DNA from: Mortierella sp. BCC40632
Taxonomy: Eukaryota > Mortierellomycota > Mortierellomycetes > Mortierellales > Mortierellaceae
Reading direction: 5' to 3'
DNA length: 64,000 nt
Assembly: GCA_011634665.1 (NCBI GenBank)
Contig: WAEK01000006.1
Location: 2,920,001 to 2,984,000 of the forward strand
The notes under the pieces were generated by a model. That model did not search any database. It was given only the letters and a program-made list of their open reading frames with translations, and was not told the origin of the DNA. This document shows positions 34,937-47,600 of this stretch, one piece after another (the stretch's first letter is position 1; every line of letters starts with the position of its first letter). The translations under genes were made by a program, and so were the position numbers.

Positions 34937-37900
34937 ATGACCGCGCTCAAGACAATCCGACCCATTCCAGAGTTTCCTCTCCAAGGCATCCTTCCCAAGG
35001 AGGTAAGACTTTTTTCTAACAGTTTTATTCTTCGCGACTCGAACTCTTATGTTTTTCCTCTCTCCTTAGTGACTCGCCTGTACCCCTGTCCTGACCATGT
35101 TTTTTTTTTTTTTTTTTTTTTTTTACTAGGAAACCGAGGCGATTTCGTTCTTGAAGAAAAACCCCACCTATGACGGTCGTAACACCATCATTGCCATCCT
35201 CGATACAGGTGTCGATCCTGGCGCTGCTGGACTTCAGGTGACCTCTGACGGAAAGCACAAGATCGTTGACATTGTTGATTGCTCTGGCTCAGGGGATATT
35301 CCCACGACCACGATCGTCAAACCAACAGAAGATGAGGACGGCTTCCCTGTCGTCACTGGTTTGAGTGGCAGGAAACTGAAGCTGGGCAAGGAATGGGAGA
35401 ACCCCTCGGGAGAGTACCGATTGGGTATCAAGCGCGCATATGATCTCTTCCCCGATGATCTCCAGGACCGTATTAAGCAGGTAATTGGGGGGGGGGGTTC
35501 GGAGAAGAACGATTCCTCATGGGAAAAATGCTGTGAGCAGCCAATGAAAGAAAAGAACATTAAGAACATGGGAGCCTTGCACTCTGACAAGCTTCCCTTT
35601 TGTGGAAATGTACAGGCGCCGCTTGATACGTTGACTAACTTTTTTCTTGTTTTTTTTTTCTTTTACGCCTCTTGTTTATATGAACCAAAATAACAGGAGC
35701 GTCTTGTAGAGTTCCAGAAGAAGCACTTTTTGCTTGTTTCTCAGGTCCAGGAAGAGCTTGCCGAGTTCCTCAAGGCTCATCCAACTCTCTCAGAGAAGCA
35801 GCAACGCACCAAGGATGATTTCAATGCACGCTTGGAGGTGTTGAAGGAGAACATGAAGAACCACTCGGATCCCGGCCCAATCTATGACTGCGTTGTCTTT
35901 CACGATGGCAATGTCTGGCGCGCCGCGGTCGATGCCAAGGAGAATGGAGACTTGAGTGGTAAGATGAATTCTTTTTTTTTTTTTGTTTTGTGGAATTTGC
36001 GTACGCCCAATACCACACGATCTGCACCGCATCGCCATACGTGTGCTTTTGTTAGTCTACCACCCCCCAAAATACGCTTGTATATATTGCGCAAACCTTT
36101 TTCTTTTCTAACCTCCAATCTTTCACGTACCTGCATTTGTACGAAAATCCTTTTTTAGATGCTCCTCTGCTCACGGACTACAAGATCGAACACCAGTATG
36201 CCACCTTCAGCAACCAGGACAAGTGCAACTACAGCGTCAACATCTATGACAACGGTAACATCCTTTCCATCGTTGTCATTGCCGGTTCGCATGGTACTCA
36301 CGTCGCCGCCATCACTGCCGCCAATCATCCAGAAGAACCCGCTCTGAACGGTGTTGCCCCTGGCGCTCAAATCGTCTCTATCAAGATTGGTGATTCTCGT
36401 CTTGGAAGCATTGAAACCCAGCATGCTCTCACACGTGCCGTCAAGGTCATCATCGATGACAAGTGTGATCTTGCCAACATGTCCTATGGTGAAGCAGCAA
36501 GCTACCCTAACATTGGTCGCTTTATTGAGTTGATCCGTGAAGAGGCTGTTGGTCGTCATGGATGCATCTTTGTCTCTTCTGCTGGTAATGCTGGTCCAGC
36601 ATTGAGCACTGTCGGTGCTCCCGGCGGTACCTCTTCGGGTATTTTGGGTGTCGGTGCCTACCAGAGTCAGTCGATGCAACAATCCGAGTATGCCTTGTTC
36701 GAGTCTGTGCCCGAGAGACCCTACACATGGTCCTCTCGTGGACCTACGCTGGACGGTGATGTGGGTGTGAACTTTTATGCTCCTGGTGCTGCCATTACAT
36801 CGATCCCCGAGTATGAGCTTTCCAAGTTCCAGCGCATGAACGGTACCTCGATGAGTTCGCCCAATGCCTGTGGTTGCATTTCCCTTATCCTTTCGGGTTT
36901 GAAGGCCGAGAAGAAGGCGTACACACCTTACCGAGTCCACCGTGCTCTTGTCAATGCTTCCAAGGATATCCAGGATCAATTCCATGTGGGTTTCCTTCAG
37001 GTTGAAAAGACCTTTGAGCACCTGATTACCTACCATGCCTATGAGGAGCAGGATGTGGACTACAAGGTCCAGATTGTTGAACGGGACAATGCTCGAGGAG
37101 TGTACTTGAGAGAATGGGAAGAGTGCAACAAGGCTCATACCTTGACCGTGAAGGTTGAGCCCAAGTTTATGAAGGATCTTGACTATGATAAGCCCGACAT
37201 CAATGAGAAGAAGCTTAACTTTGAGTGCCGTATTGCTCTGATTGCTTCTGAGACCTGGATCCGTACTCCCGAGTTCTTGTTCATGAGCGGAGCAGGTAAA
37301 AGCGAATAGCTTTTCTGATGTTTTGATATCTTGGTTTTGAAGATGGAATACGAGTGCAGGATCGTTTTTTAACGCTTTTCTCTCTTCTTTTAGCCCGCAT
37401 GTTCGAGATCAAGGTTGATCCTACGCAGTTGACTCCTGGACAGCTTCACATTGGAGAGATTCAGGCTTTCGATTCGACTTGCCCCGGTCGTGGTCCCGTC
37501 TTCAGCATCTATGTCACCGTTGCCAAGCCTCTCGAGTTGACGACTCAGTCCTACATCAAGTTTGAGAACGTTCAGTTTGGACCTGGTCATATTGAACGTC
37601 GTCTCATCCGCGTCCCCGCTGGTGCCACCCATGCTGAGGCCACTATCCGTAGCACAAGCGGAGTGAATGTGGCCTCGCTTGCGGCCAAGTTTGTTGTCTA
37701 TGTGGCCCAGATCCTTCCTCAACTCCGCTATGACCACACCAACCGAGGTTACATGATCCGTCTCGGCAAGGGAAGCTATGGTGAGGCTGGTGCTGAGGAA
37801 CAGAACGAGACCAAGCGCTTTGCTGTTTATGGTGATCGTACATTGGAACTCTGCATGGCTCAGTACTGGGACAGCCCTGGTGCCCACTCGGTGACCGTTG

Positions 37901-39450
37901 ATCTCACCTTCCACGGTATCCAGGTCTCGGGATCGACCAACGGCCCTAGAACCGTGTTTGTGAATGGCAACAACCATGTGACCAAGCTTCATGTCTCGGC
38001 CCCGATCCGTCGTGAGGAGGGTCTTGCTCCAAGCATCTCGCTCGATAACCTTCGCCGCGCCATCCGTCCCTCCGAGAGTGTGATCAAGGCCTTGGGCCGT
38101 GACCGTGATACCCTTCCCAACTCTCGTTTGATGTACAACTTGATCTCGACCTATCCCTTCAAGGTGGAGGCCAGTGGCAAGGACACTGTCTCGGTGTCTC
38201 CTCGCTTCCCAAGTCTCTTTGATCTGTTGTACGACTCGCCTGTGGAGATTCTGTTGAGCATCTCGGATGTGAACAACAAGGTCGTTGGATATGGAGATGT
38301 CTATGTCAAAAAGTTCAAGCTCCCCAAGGGTGACTATACCTTGCGTCTCCAAATCCGTCATGAGAGTGAGGCGGTCCTGGAAAAGTTGCGTCATCTTCCT
38401 GGTCTCTTTGACTTTGGTCTGTCCAAGTCTCAGTCATTGGAGATTTCTGGATCCTGGCCTGATGCTTTGGTTGGCAAGAAGAACGCGTTTGCTACTGTCT
38501 TGGAGCGTGGAGAGACTCGGGCTGCCTATGTGGTCTCGAACACGGAATACCCCAAGGGAGCCAAGCCCGGTGATTTGTTGGTGGGTGAGTTCAAGTGGAC
38601 GTCGACCAAGGTTGATGGAGCACCCATTGCCAGGGTGGTGTATGCAATCCCACCAGAGCAGATCCCTATCAAGGAGGATACGGTCGAGTTGGAGGAAGAG
38701 ATTGATGTGGCCAAGCAGTTGGCGGAGCAGGTTCGGGATGCACAGATTGCTTGGTTGAAGAAGAGTGCGACTGCTTACAAGACCGACAAGGACAAGGCTG
38801 CAGCGATTGAGGTTCGCGAAGCCTTGGTGGCTCAATTGGAGGAAGCAGGATACGACAAGCATTTGCCTGCATTGTTGGCCCAGCTGGATGTTGCTCTGGC
38901 CTTGGCCGAGAATGCCGAGGAAGGAGAGAAGGAAGAAAAGTGGCAGGATGTCATCTCGGTTGCTGACAAGATCGTTGCTGTGATTGACCAGAACGAGTTG
39001 GCCCAGTACTTTGGACTGAAGCAGGTTCGTCTTCATGGAAAGGCCGAGGCCGAGCAAAAGAAGATCAAGAAGGAGAAGGAGGATTCCAAGCAGGCTTTGG
39101 TATCGGCGCTCAGGGCACGTTGCCTTGCTCTGGTTGCCTTGAAGGAGGATTCGGACGAGGCTTACTTCAAGTTGAGTCAATGGTGCGAGGGTACTGGAGT
39201 AACAGACTGGAAGTCCGTTGGTGTGTACATTGAGCGTGAGCGTAGCCATGGACGTTTCGGACTTGCCCTCCAGAGGGTCAACACTTGGTTGAGTGAGCAA
39301 GGAGGTGGTAGCCGCGACGGTGCTGGTCACATCAAGAGTGCGCTTGCACTCCGACGGGACTTGCTCCGCGAGCTCCACTGGACCGTGTGGGAGGAGTATG
39401 AGCTCTCATGGGACGGCATCCGTCTGCCCAAGGGACCAGCACCATTTTAA
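34937..39450 (+). CDS. TPP2: Tripeptidyl-peptidase II
   Basis: Five exons: 34937..35002, 35130..35480, 35697..35958, 36159..37295 and 37394..39450, giving 1290 residues (human 1249). The start ATG follows a CT-rich leader and gives MTALKTIRPIPEF. It is a subtilisin-type serine protease that removes tripeptides from N-termini of peptides released by the proteasome, as a giant cytosolic spindle complex. The catalytic Asp lies in IIAILDTGVDPGA (residue 47), the His in AGSHGTHVAAI (271), the oxyanion Asn in SSAGNAGPALSTVG and the Ser in MNGTSMSSPNACG (457). The long insert between Asp and His that is typical of TPP2 is present. The large last exon covers the beta-rich and helical spindle-forming regions, and no signal peptide is seen. 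The reverse strand carries several long open frames caused by codon bias; they are not genes. Confidence 0.96.
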
Positions 39451-40633
39451 ATTTGTTCTTTAGTAGATGATTGTAATGAACCGTAGCAGTGGCTCTTTAG
39501 TAAGATTGTGTTTGTGTGTGTTAGTGAGTGAGTGAGTGCGTGTGTGTGTAGTGAGTGAGAGAAGAGAGAGAGAGAGAAGAAGCAGAGTAAAGTGATCCAT
39601 GATGTGGTGTGGGGGAGGTGGCGGTAGTTGTATCATTCGATTTGAGATCGCATCATCCTTCACACAGCAGAGGGCGAGATTGTCTGCGCACGGGGGACAG
39701 TGGAGTAGAGTAGATTGAGAAGGGTTTCTTCTCTTGCCTTTGACTGACTGGGAGAAGAAAGAAAGGGTCACTCTCACACACACTTTCTCGATGGATGGAT
39801 GAACGGCAAAAAAAAAAAAAACGTTTTTTTTTAGAGTTGGGCAGCAGCAGACCACAGACAGAGAGAAATGAAAATCCCGCATCTCTCTCTCTCTTGGATC
39901 GTTGGGTCGGACGAGAGAGAGTAATAGCGTGAGAGCGACGACGGACCTCTTTTACCGGGGACTAAGAGATGCACTTTTCTCGTCTCTCTGTTTTTTACCA
40001 GGGGAACACGAAATACAACCTCTCTCTCTGTCTCTTGTATACACACACACACACACACACACGATAACCATTCTTCTCGTCAGGCACCACGCGTCTTTTT
40101 TTTTTTTTTTTTTTCTACTCTCTCTCTCGGCCCTGAGGTTTTCCCTCTGTACCTGCACCTGTCTACGAAGAGAAACCTGGGCCAGTCTAGTCTAGTCGTG
40201 TGCGCCCCCTGACAGAAAAAAAAAACGGCCGATCGTTCCTCCTGGCTACTGCCAGGCTCTGGTCGAAGGACTCCTTCTCGGACTTATGACGACGTCTTTC
40301 TTTGAGCGGTCATTGGGACAAGAGTATGAACGAGAGAAGGAATGAACGAAAGAGAGAGAGAGAGAGAAGAGACGGGACCAGCCCAACATAGTTTATTTAG
40401 CAGAGAGAAAGAAGGGTTGACGGGGGCAAGGGGGAGGAGAATGCAAAGCTGGCTGGCTGGCTGGGTTGAGTGATATTCAGGGCGGGGAGTCTGTCGAGAC
40501 TATAACATGCATTGGTTCAAGTGTGTCTTTTTTTTTTTTTTTTTCTCTTTCTTCTTCTTCTTCTTTTCTCATCTTCCTCATTCTCTCATCTTTCCCATTC
40601 TCCCACATTCACACACGACCCATCTTCATCACC
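39451..40633. other. Gene-free spacer between TPP2 and the EF-hand gene
   Basis: Contains GT/GA runs just after the TPP2 stop (39505-39580), a CA run (40040-40061), T runs (40096-40114, 40528-40545) and a CT-rich leader leading to the ATG at 40634. No gene-like frame is seen beyond repeat translations. Confidence 0.5.
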
Positions 40634-41135
40634 ATGTCAGTCATCGGTCAGGAAATCGAAATCAAGGAGGCCTTTGCTCTCTTCGACCCCACCAACTCTG
40701 GTTATATCCAGCCTCAGGTCTTCCAGGACTTTATCACTGCAAGTACCCCCTCTATCTTTCTCTTTCTTACTCTTGCTCGTTCTCATTCCCTTCCCTCTTT
40801 TGACACTCTTCCATTCCTTTGAGCACATCTCCATCTGTCATCATGTCTCTTTTTCCCCATCTCATTGCTTCGCGAGACTTGCTCCCTTGTCAAGGAGGGA
40901 CGACTCTTTTTTTTTTTTTGTGTTCCTGAACATATTCCTCTCCTACATCGACTCCACCCCCTTTCTCTCTACCACTCTCCCACTCCGCGCGTTCGTTCGT
41001 TGTGTTCCTGAACACCTTATTTTATTCAGAGTGTCTATCAATCTATCAATCTCCCACTCTCCGCACCAACAGGAAGCAGAGGATGTGGTGGCCATCGGAG
41101 CGAACAGACAGCAACGATCTCTTGATCTCTCTCTC

Positions 41136-41170
<35 letters not shown>

Positions 41171-41917
41171 CTGCGAGTGATATCCTGGCCTGTGTTGCTC
41201 CCGCGCCTTCCCCTGGTGCAGCTCGTCTCGCTCTGTGCATCCCATCCTTGTTATTTTTATGGGTCGGGGCAGAGAGCTCTGGGCAACTCTCTCCTTTCCT
41301 TTCCTGCTCTTCCAGATATCTCTCTCATCCCGACTTTCCTATCGATTCACCTGAACAACAAGGTCCCAAAAAAACTAACCAGACACTTGCTTCCATCTTT
41401 CTCTATCTGCATGGCGCAATTCCACTCAATTTAGCAACTCGATAACCCCGAGTTCGCCAAGGGCATCAAACTCCCCAGCCAGCCTTTGGACTTCAAGGCC
41501 TTCTCTGCCCTCCTCAACAAGGGCTTCAAGGGTCCCGAGACCGGCGATGAGGCTTATGCTGCTCTTTTCCGCTCCATTAACAAGGATGGCTCTGGCCACA
41601 TCTCGGCCGCCGACCTTTCCGCTGCTCTCCAGCACTTTGGCAACGGCTCGTTGTCCGAGGTAAGCCTTACTTACTCACTTGCTCTCTCTTTCTCATTCAC
41701 ACACACACTCTCTCTCTTATCCTTTTCTCAAAAGGAGTCGGGATAAACTCGATCTGACCTCCTAACGAATTCGTTCTTGTCATTGTCTTGATAGGCCGAT
41801 GTTGACGAGATTGTCCACGAGGCCGATGTCTCTGGCGATGGCCGTATCACCCTTGAGGAGTTCTTGAAGATCTTGCACAAGTCCGAGAAGAAGCTCCGTG
41901 GCGAGCATGTCCTGTAA
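40634..41917 (+). CDS. EF-hand calcium-binding protein (calmodulin or myosin light chain-like)
   Basis: Clear coding exons are 40634..about 40739 (MSVIGQEIEIKEAFALFDPT), 41435..41659 (QLDNPEFAKGIKLPSQ) and 41795..41917, which ends EKKLRGEHVL. A further short exon probably starts at 41073 (EAEDVVAIGAN). Loop 1, DPTNSGYIQPQV, is degenerate with Val at position 12. The loop NKDGSGHISAAD has Asp at position 12. The last loop, DVSGDGRITLEE, is canonical. The layout resembles calmodulin-type or Cdc4-type essential light chains, so a regulatory role in actomyosin or another calcium process is likely. The first intron is puzzling: the coding sequence meets no good GT donor but a GCAAGT at 40740, which would be a GC-AG intron. 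No donor fits the 41073 exon in phase. The first two introns are therefore uncertain. Confidence 0.75.
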
Positions 41918-42630
41918 AAATATCAACAACAACAAACAGATATCGTCGATCCTATGCGAGATCTCTTTCTTTCTCTCTACTCCATCTCTCTTTTTCTCTT
42001 GATACAGTGTATTCCCCCCTCCCCCATCTTCTAATAAAAAAGAAAAAAAAGAGAAAGCGACAAGCTTGTATTAACACATCCATCCGAGGAAAAAAACGGT
42101 ATGAGCTCTTCCACATCCGGAAGGTGTGGGTATGCGGGGGAGAGGTGCAAGTGAGAGATTTTTTTTTCTTTTCCTAAGGCGAGCTTCGGTTCTCGAGAGC
42201 TTGAAGCATCTCTCTCTCTCTCTCTGTCCAGTCAGGTTTTTCGTATCGCTCAAGCTTTGCATGATCAGGGCCATCTCTCTCTCTTTTTCTCTCTTTCATT
42301 CTCATTCACTCTCGTCCTTGTTCTCTATTTTTCTCTTTCTCTCTCTCCCCACAACATAACTCACGCAATACACGCGAAACCTTTTTGCTATTCCTCCCTC
42401 CCCCCACAACTGCCTTTCATTGTTTCCCCGCGTCGACTGTCGACTGTTTGTATTACCTGGGTTAAAAAAACAACAACAAAAACGGATGGATTGTGCGGAC
42501 GGAATGAATATCCTCCAGATTTGGTGTGGGGAAAAAGGAAGAAAAAGGAAGATAGGAAAAAGAGAGAAATGGGGCCAGGTTCTTCTCTTTCTTCTTTTTG
42601 TATTTGTATACTGAAGGACTACCAGGGAAG

Positions 42631-42705
<75 letters not shown>

Positions 42706-42871
42706 TCCAGAGATATGGTGGAACACTCTCGATAGATACACTCCCCTCTCTCTCGTCATTGCGCTCATAACTCCACATTCGCCGTTTCAGTGCCATATAT
42801 ATTACTGAATGAGATGCAGAATTTAGTTGGATCGGAATCGGCGCAGACAGCAACTTTATTGTATTTTTTTT
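41918..42871. other. Gene-free spacer with a long GA microsatellite
   Basis: Holds the 3' region of the EF-hand gene (AATAAA at 42032-42037), CT runs and the GA tract listed separately. No supported gene. Confidence 0.5.
42637..42702. repeat. GA dinucleotide microsatellite
   Basis: About 32 GA units, the longest dinucleotide tract in the window. Confidence 0.92.
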
Positions 42872-43513
42872 TTATGTCTGTGGTGCCTTGACAACCACTT
42901 CAAAGCACGAGGAGTACTCTTCTCCTACAGGGTTCTGGTCAAAGGGCCACCACCAGACCAATTGATATTTTCCAGGTCGAGTCTTTTTGGGGATCTTGAC
43001 TCGACCACGACACACCGTGTTCGGGTTCGAGGGTTCATCACAATTGCCTGTCGTCGCAAAAGGCATCGACGCCAATCGATGAACAGCCGTCAATTCATCA
43101 CGCGTTCGAAGAATCTTTTCTTGAGCAGGAACCTTGGACCAATAGACATGAGCATAAGTTGCATTCTGGTCATTGAAATGACCATTCGCTTGCCAGGTCA
43201 GTCGAAGACTTTGACCAGCAGTAATGGTAGCAGATGGAAACTCCCTGGATGGGAGTGCGGTCAAGATATCTTGACGACCTGGCTGACAGACAGGTGCATT
43301 CGTAGGACGACCTTCGACTCGGTAGGTGTAAAGAGTATTGATGTCCGGGTTGGCGCGGGAAGGGTAGCCAAGAGAGTAGCCAGCACAGGCACCAGAGGAG
43401 TGCATGTTAGTGCAGTCGAGCCATGAGTGGGCTTGGACGACCCCCGATGCCCAAAGAAGGGCCAAGAGGACCGAAGAAGGCTGGGAGGAGAGGATTGCAA
43501 GGCTGGGAAACAT
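42872..43513 (-). CDS. Small secreted protein with lytic polysaccharide monooxygenase-like features
   Basis: Single exon of 213 residues. ATG 43513 was chosen because it begins a classical signal peptide (SVLLALLWASGVVQA) with predicted cleavage after Ala28, which exposes His29 (HSWLDCTNMHSSG). An N-terminal His after signal cleavage is the defining copper ligand of lytic polysaccharide monooxygenases. A second candidate ligand is the His of LTWQANGHFND. The C-terminal part, GKYQLVWWWPF then EEYSSCFEVVV, resembles the core strand pattern of AA10/AA15-type enzymes. At least six Cys may form disulfides. The mature length of 185 residues fits a single catalytic module without a binding domain. 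I cannot assign an AA family, and a non-enzymatic copper protein of the same fold is possible. An ATG further upstream would destroy the signal peptide context. Confidence 0.72.
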   Translation of the reverse strand: MFPSLAILSSQPSSVLLALLWASGVVQAHSWLDCTNMHSSGACAGYSLGYPSRANPDINTLYTYRVEGRPTNAPVCQPGRQDILTALPSREFPSATITAGQSLRLTWQANGHFNDQNATYAHVYWSKVPAQEKILRTRDELTAVHRLASMPFATTGNCDEPSNPNTVCRGRVKIPKKTRPGKYQLVWWWPFDQNPVGEEYSSCFEVVVKAPQT

Positions 43514-43600
43514 GCTTGGTTGACAGACTGGAGTGAGGAATGGGGGGGGGGGAACAAGGAAAGGTTTATTGTAGAGGCCCCCGAGGGAAAGAGGGATCTC

Positions 43601-43608
43601 TTTTATAA
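43601..43608 (-). promoter_or_regulatory. TATA box of the secreted-protein gene
   Basis: TATAAAAG on the minus strand, 88 bases upstream of the ATG at 43513, with a short leader between. It is one of the clearest core promoters in the window and fits a regulated, inducible gene. Confidence 0.6.
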
Positions 43609-44403
43609 CCAAGTGGCCACTCTCCATTTCTTTCTCATTTCACCAGAATATATTGTGGGAATGATCCCAAGGGAGGAAATGGAGAGGAAAGGTCTAGGGA
43701 GGAGGATTATTCTTGTTAATGGCGGGGTGCGCTATGGCCTATTTCATGCGAGGTACCTCTGGGAAATGAAGCCAGTCTCGATCATAACCGCGGCGGCGAC
43801 GGACACCCCTGAAATGAAATTACAATAGCGGAATAGGGTGAGCATGAGAACGGCCACCATAGCAATACAAATATCGGGTTATTCGTTTCATACTCCATTC
43901 CATACGTAGACGACGCGTCTCATTGGTCAAGACCAAAGCCAGCCGAGCCTCTTTGATGGCCTCAAATGGGGGCGATGATCAACAAGGGATCCGTTATTTC
44001 GGTAATCAAAATCACTCCCTTTGCCTCACTCTGGGTCCCCTCGGAAGAAGAAAAAAAGGCCAAAAGGCCTAGTGTAGGTGGAATGAGAAGCGTAGGAGAC
44101 GCGTTGACCCCGTAGAATGGGTGCCAGTGCCAAGGTCTCTTCCTTTTCTGCTGCTCCCCCTCTCCTGTTCAGCGGGGCACAGCCAATGGCCGTTAGAAAA
44201 CCAGTTGGGCTGATGCCCAGAGAAGAACTCTCTCTCGCAACAGATAATTGACAGTTGTAGCAAGCGACACAAGGAACGAACAGCCCATTTGAACGGCAGA
44301 AAGTCACGTGTATAATATGACGATCTCTCGTTCACTCATACTCCGCTCTTTTTTTTCTTGTTCTCGTATGCGCAACTGTCATGCTCTCTCTCTCGCTCGA
44401 CTT

Positions 44404-44452
<49 letters not shown>

Positions 44453-44668
44453 GTCGCCTTCTTCTTCCCCAGTCGCTTCTCCTTCCTCCTTCTCCTCTTA
44501 TTCTCCTTCTTCTCTCTTTTCTCCTCTCTCTTTCTCTTGCTTCTGCATTGTCCATTCCTTTTCCCTTTTTTTTTTTCCGTCCTCATTTCACACCCTTCTC
44601 CCGCCTATTCTTCTTTTCCCAGGCATACCTCACACGCCTTATCCTTCTCCCTGTCATCATAGCCAACC
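43609..44668. other. Divergent spacer between the secreted-protein gene and fimbrin
   Basis: The left part (43640-44300) has balanced composition and no repeat, unlike most spacers here, but no coherent gene. The right part is a long CT-rich leader with a CT microsatellite (44405-44450) leading to the fimbrin ATG. Confidence 0.5.
44305..44310 (+). promoter_or_regulatory. CACGTG E-box next to a TATA-like sequence upstream of fimbrin
   Basis: CACGTG is followed at once by TATAATATGA (44311-44320), about 360 bases before the fimbrin ATG. E-boxes of this type bind bHLH factors in fungi; the regulator here is unknown. Confidence 0.35.
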
Positions 44669-47600
44669 ATGGTTGTCCATAACTCGGCGCTTCTCGCCAA
44701 AAAGTTCCCCCAGCTCCCCGCCACGGATGTTGACCGTCTGGTTTCCCAGTTCGGGTAAGTTATTTAGCCCTCTTTTTTTTTTTTTTTTTTATTTTATTTT
44801 ATTTCGTAAACGGCGGGCGGTGGCAATATTTCCGTTTGCTACTCCTGTGGCAACCATAGTAAACTAAACGGTTCGCGCTTCCTTCCTTCTTTTTTTTTTT
44901 TTTTTTTTTTTTTCCTTTTCATTCGTGGAAACCTTCAACTCATTGCAGTCGCTTCGACATTGATGGTCGTGGACAGATTGATCAAAAGGACTTGGTCAAG
45001 GTCATTCAGGAGATTGGCGAGGGCCAGTCATATGATCAGATTCGTTCTGCCATCAGAGCCGTCGACATTAACGCAACAGGCAAGGTCGAGGTTGACGAGT
45101 TTCTCGAGGTAAAGAGAGAAAGAAGACAAGAAAAGAAAGAGAAAAGAAAAGAACATGAAAAAAAAAAAAAAAAAGGAAAAGGGTCTTGGACCGTGTCTGT
45201 GTGTCTGTGGGAGAGCAGGACAGAGCAAGACAAAAGGCGCGAGATTCGTTGGGGGATAGGGAGTGTGTGAGAAGAAGAAAAAGAAAAAGAAACTGAGATG
45301 TGAGTGTTCACACACACACACACATACACACACCCACACACTTTCATCCTCCTGGACCTACGTCGTGTCCTACATCCCTTTTGTCAGTTGTTCCGAGCGG
45401 CCTGCCTCGTGGCCAGGCATCTCTGTGTCATCATCACGCAGAGACCTTTGTTCTCGCCCCCATCTCCAATACTAGGGTTGTCCCTTTTTTTTTTTTTTAC
45501 TGTCCGCAAGACCAGCGTTAGACTAACAGCACCCGCTTTCTCTTTCTCCCTTCTCTCACCTGTCTTCAAGATCGTCTCCAAACTGCGCGACAGTGGGTCT
45601 GGTGGAATCACGTCCGGCAAGAAGCTCATCACGGTCGAGGGCGCCAACGAGAACATCAGACACTCGATGAACGACGATGAACGATCAGAATTCACTTCAC
45701 ATATCAACTCGGTCCTCGCCGGCGACCCCCATATCGGTGACAGAATCCCTATCCCAACACACACAATGCAGGTCTTTGACGAGTGCAGAGGTAAGCCTCC
45801 CTATAATCTGGTGACCAGGGCGTTTGGAGGAAAAGGAGGAGCCGTTGCCTTTTTTCTCTTTTTCTTCGAAACACGCAAAAAGAGGAATACAGATAATAAA
45901 TGGCTGGAGAGTGAGAGGAAACAGTGACGTTAGGAAGAACGGGTTTTGTTCTTGTTCACTAACGAGCCCTATTGCGCTTCGGGACGGCGTCTTGCTCACA
46001 CCTCTTTTCTTTGCCTGTAGATGGTCTTTTGCTCTGCAAGCTCATCAACGACTCGGTGCCAGACACGATCGATGAGCGTGTACTGAACGTCAAGAACAAA
46101 CTCTCCAACTTCCAGATCATTGAGAACAACAATGTGGCCATCAACTCGGCCAAGGCCATTGGATGTTCCGTCATCAACATTGGACCCCAGGATATCATGG
46201 ACGGACGTGAGCATTTGATCTTGGGACTCATCTGGCAGATCATCAAGGCCGGTTTGCTGTCCAAGATTGATATCCGTCTCCACCCAGAATTGTATCGACT
46301 CTTGGAGGAGGACGAGTCTCTGGAAAAGTTTTTGCGTCTCCCCCCAGAGCAGATTCTTCTCCGATGGTTCAATTATCATTTGAAGGCTGCTGGCTGGCAC
46401 CGCACGTAAGTTGAATTAACCCTTTTTTTTTTTTTTTTTTGGCATGCAAAAAAAAAAAAAAAAAAAGAGCAGGCGGGAGGAGAAAAAAAAGAGAGTTGTC
46501 AGCTTTAGCTTTCAGAGCATTGCTAGTCTTTTTTGCTATTTATTTTACGTTTTTTACTCCCTATCTGAGCTGACCTCGATGTTATGTCCACGCGCTCACA
46601 TTGCATTTCTTTTCTTTTCTTTCCATTTGCTCATGACTCCAGAGTCTCGAACTTTAGCGTCGACGTCAAGGACGGCGAGAACTATACCGTTTTGCTGAAC
46701 CAACTTGCCCCTAATCTTTGTTCGAGAGCACCCCTCCAGGAGCGTGATCTCTATTCTCGTGCTGAGATGGTCCTTCAGAATGCCGAAAAGCTCAACTGCA
46801 GAAAGTATCTTTCGCCCCAGTCAATGGTTGCTGGTAACCCCAAGCTGAACCTTGCCTTTGTCGCCAACCTTTTCAACAACCATCCCGGTCTTGATCCCCT
46901 GGAGGAGGAAGTTGAGCGCCCCGAGTTGCCCGATATTGAGGGTGATCGAGAGGCTCGAGGTAGGTTTTTCTTTTCCTTTTCTTTTTCTTCTCCTTTTCTT
47001 TTTCTTCTCCCAAAGTGAATCCATGTAATGGCAAAAAGGGCTCTGCGTTCTATTCGTGAATGGCAATGATTTTGCTCACATGTTTGGCAAACGACTTGTC
47101 TCTATTGGTTCCTTGTAGTTTTCGCACTTTGGCTCAACAGCTTGGATGTGGATCCCTTTGTCAACAACTTGTACACGGATCTTCAGGATGGTGTTGTTCT
47201 TCTCCAGGCCTTTGATAAGATGCACCCAGGAATTGTTGACTGGAAACGCGTCAGCCGTCGTCTGCCCTTGAACCGTTTCAAGCAGGTCGAGAACACCAAC
47301 TATGCCATTATGATCGGACAGCACCTTCGTTACACATTGGTCAACATGCAGGGTGCTGATATTGTGGATGGAAGCCCTACCTTGACTCTTGGAATTGTCT
47401 GGCAGATGATGCGTGAGAACGTGACGCAGACCATGAAGAAGTTGTCCAAGTCTGGAAGAGACATTACGGATATGGAGATGATCCGCTGGGCGAACGAGGC
47501 CGTACAAAGAGGAGGCAAGACCAGCAAGGTGTCAAGTTTCAAGGATTCTTCGTTCAGCTCTGGTGTCTACATTTGTGATGTCTTGAACGGTGTTCGTCCC

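Noticed and set aside
36155..39378. Three long reverse-strand open frames (about 310-335 codons) opposite TPP2
   Set aside because: They lie wholly under well-conserved TPP2 exons and arise from its codon bias; their sequences show no family pattern or splice logic.
44069..44335. 88-codon minus-strand frame upstream of fimbrin
   Set aside because: No start context, no family, and it overlaps the presumed promoter.
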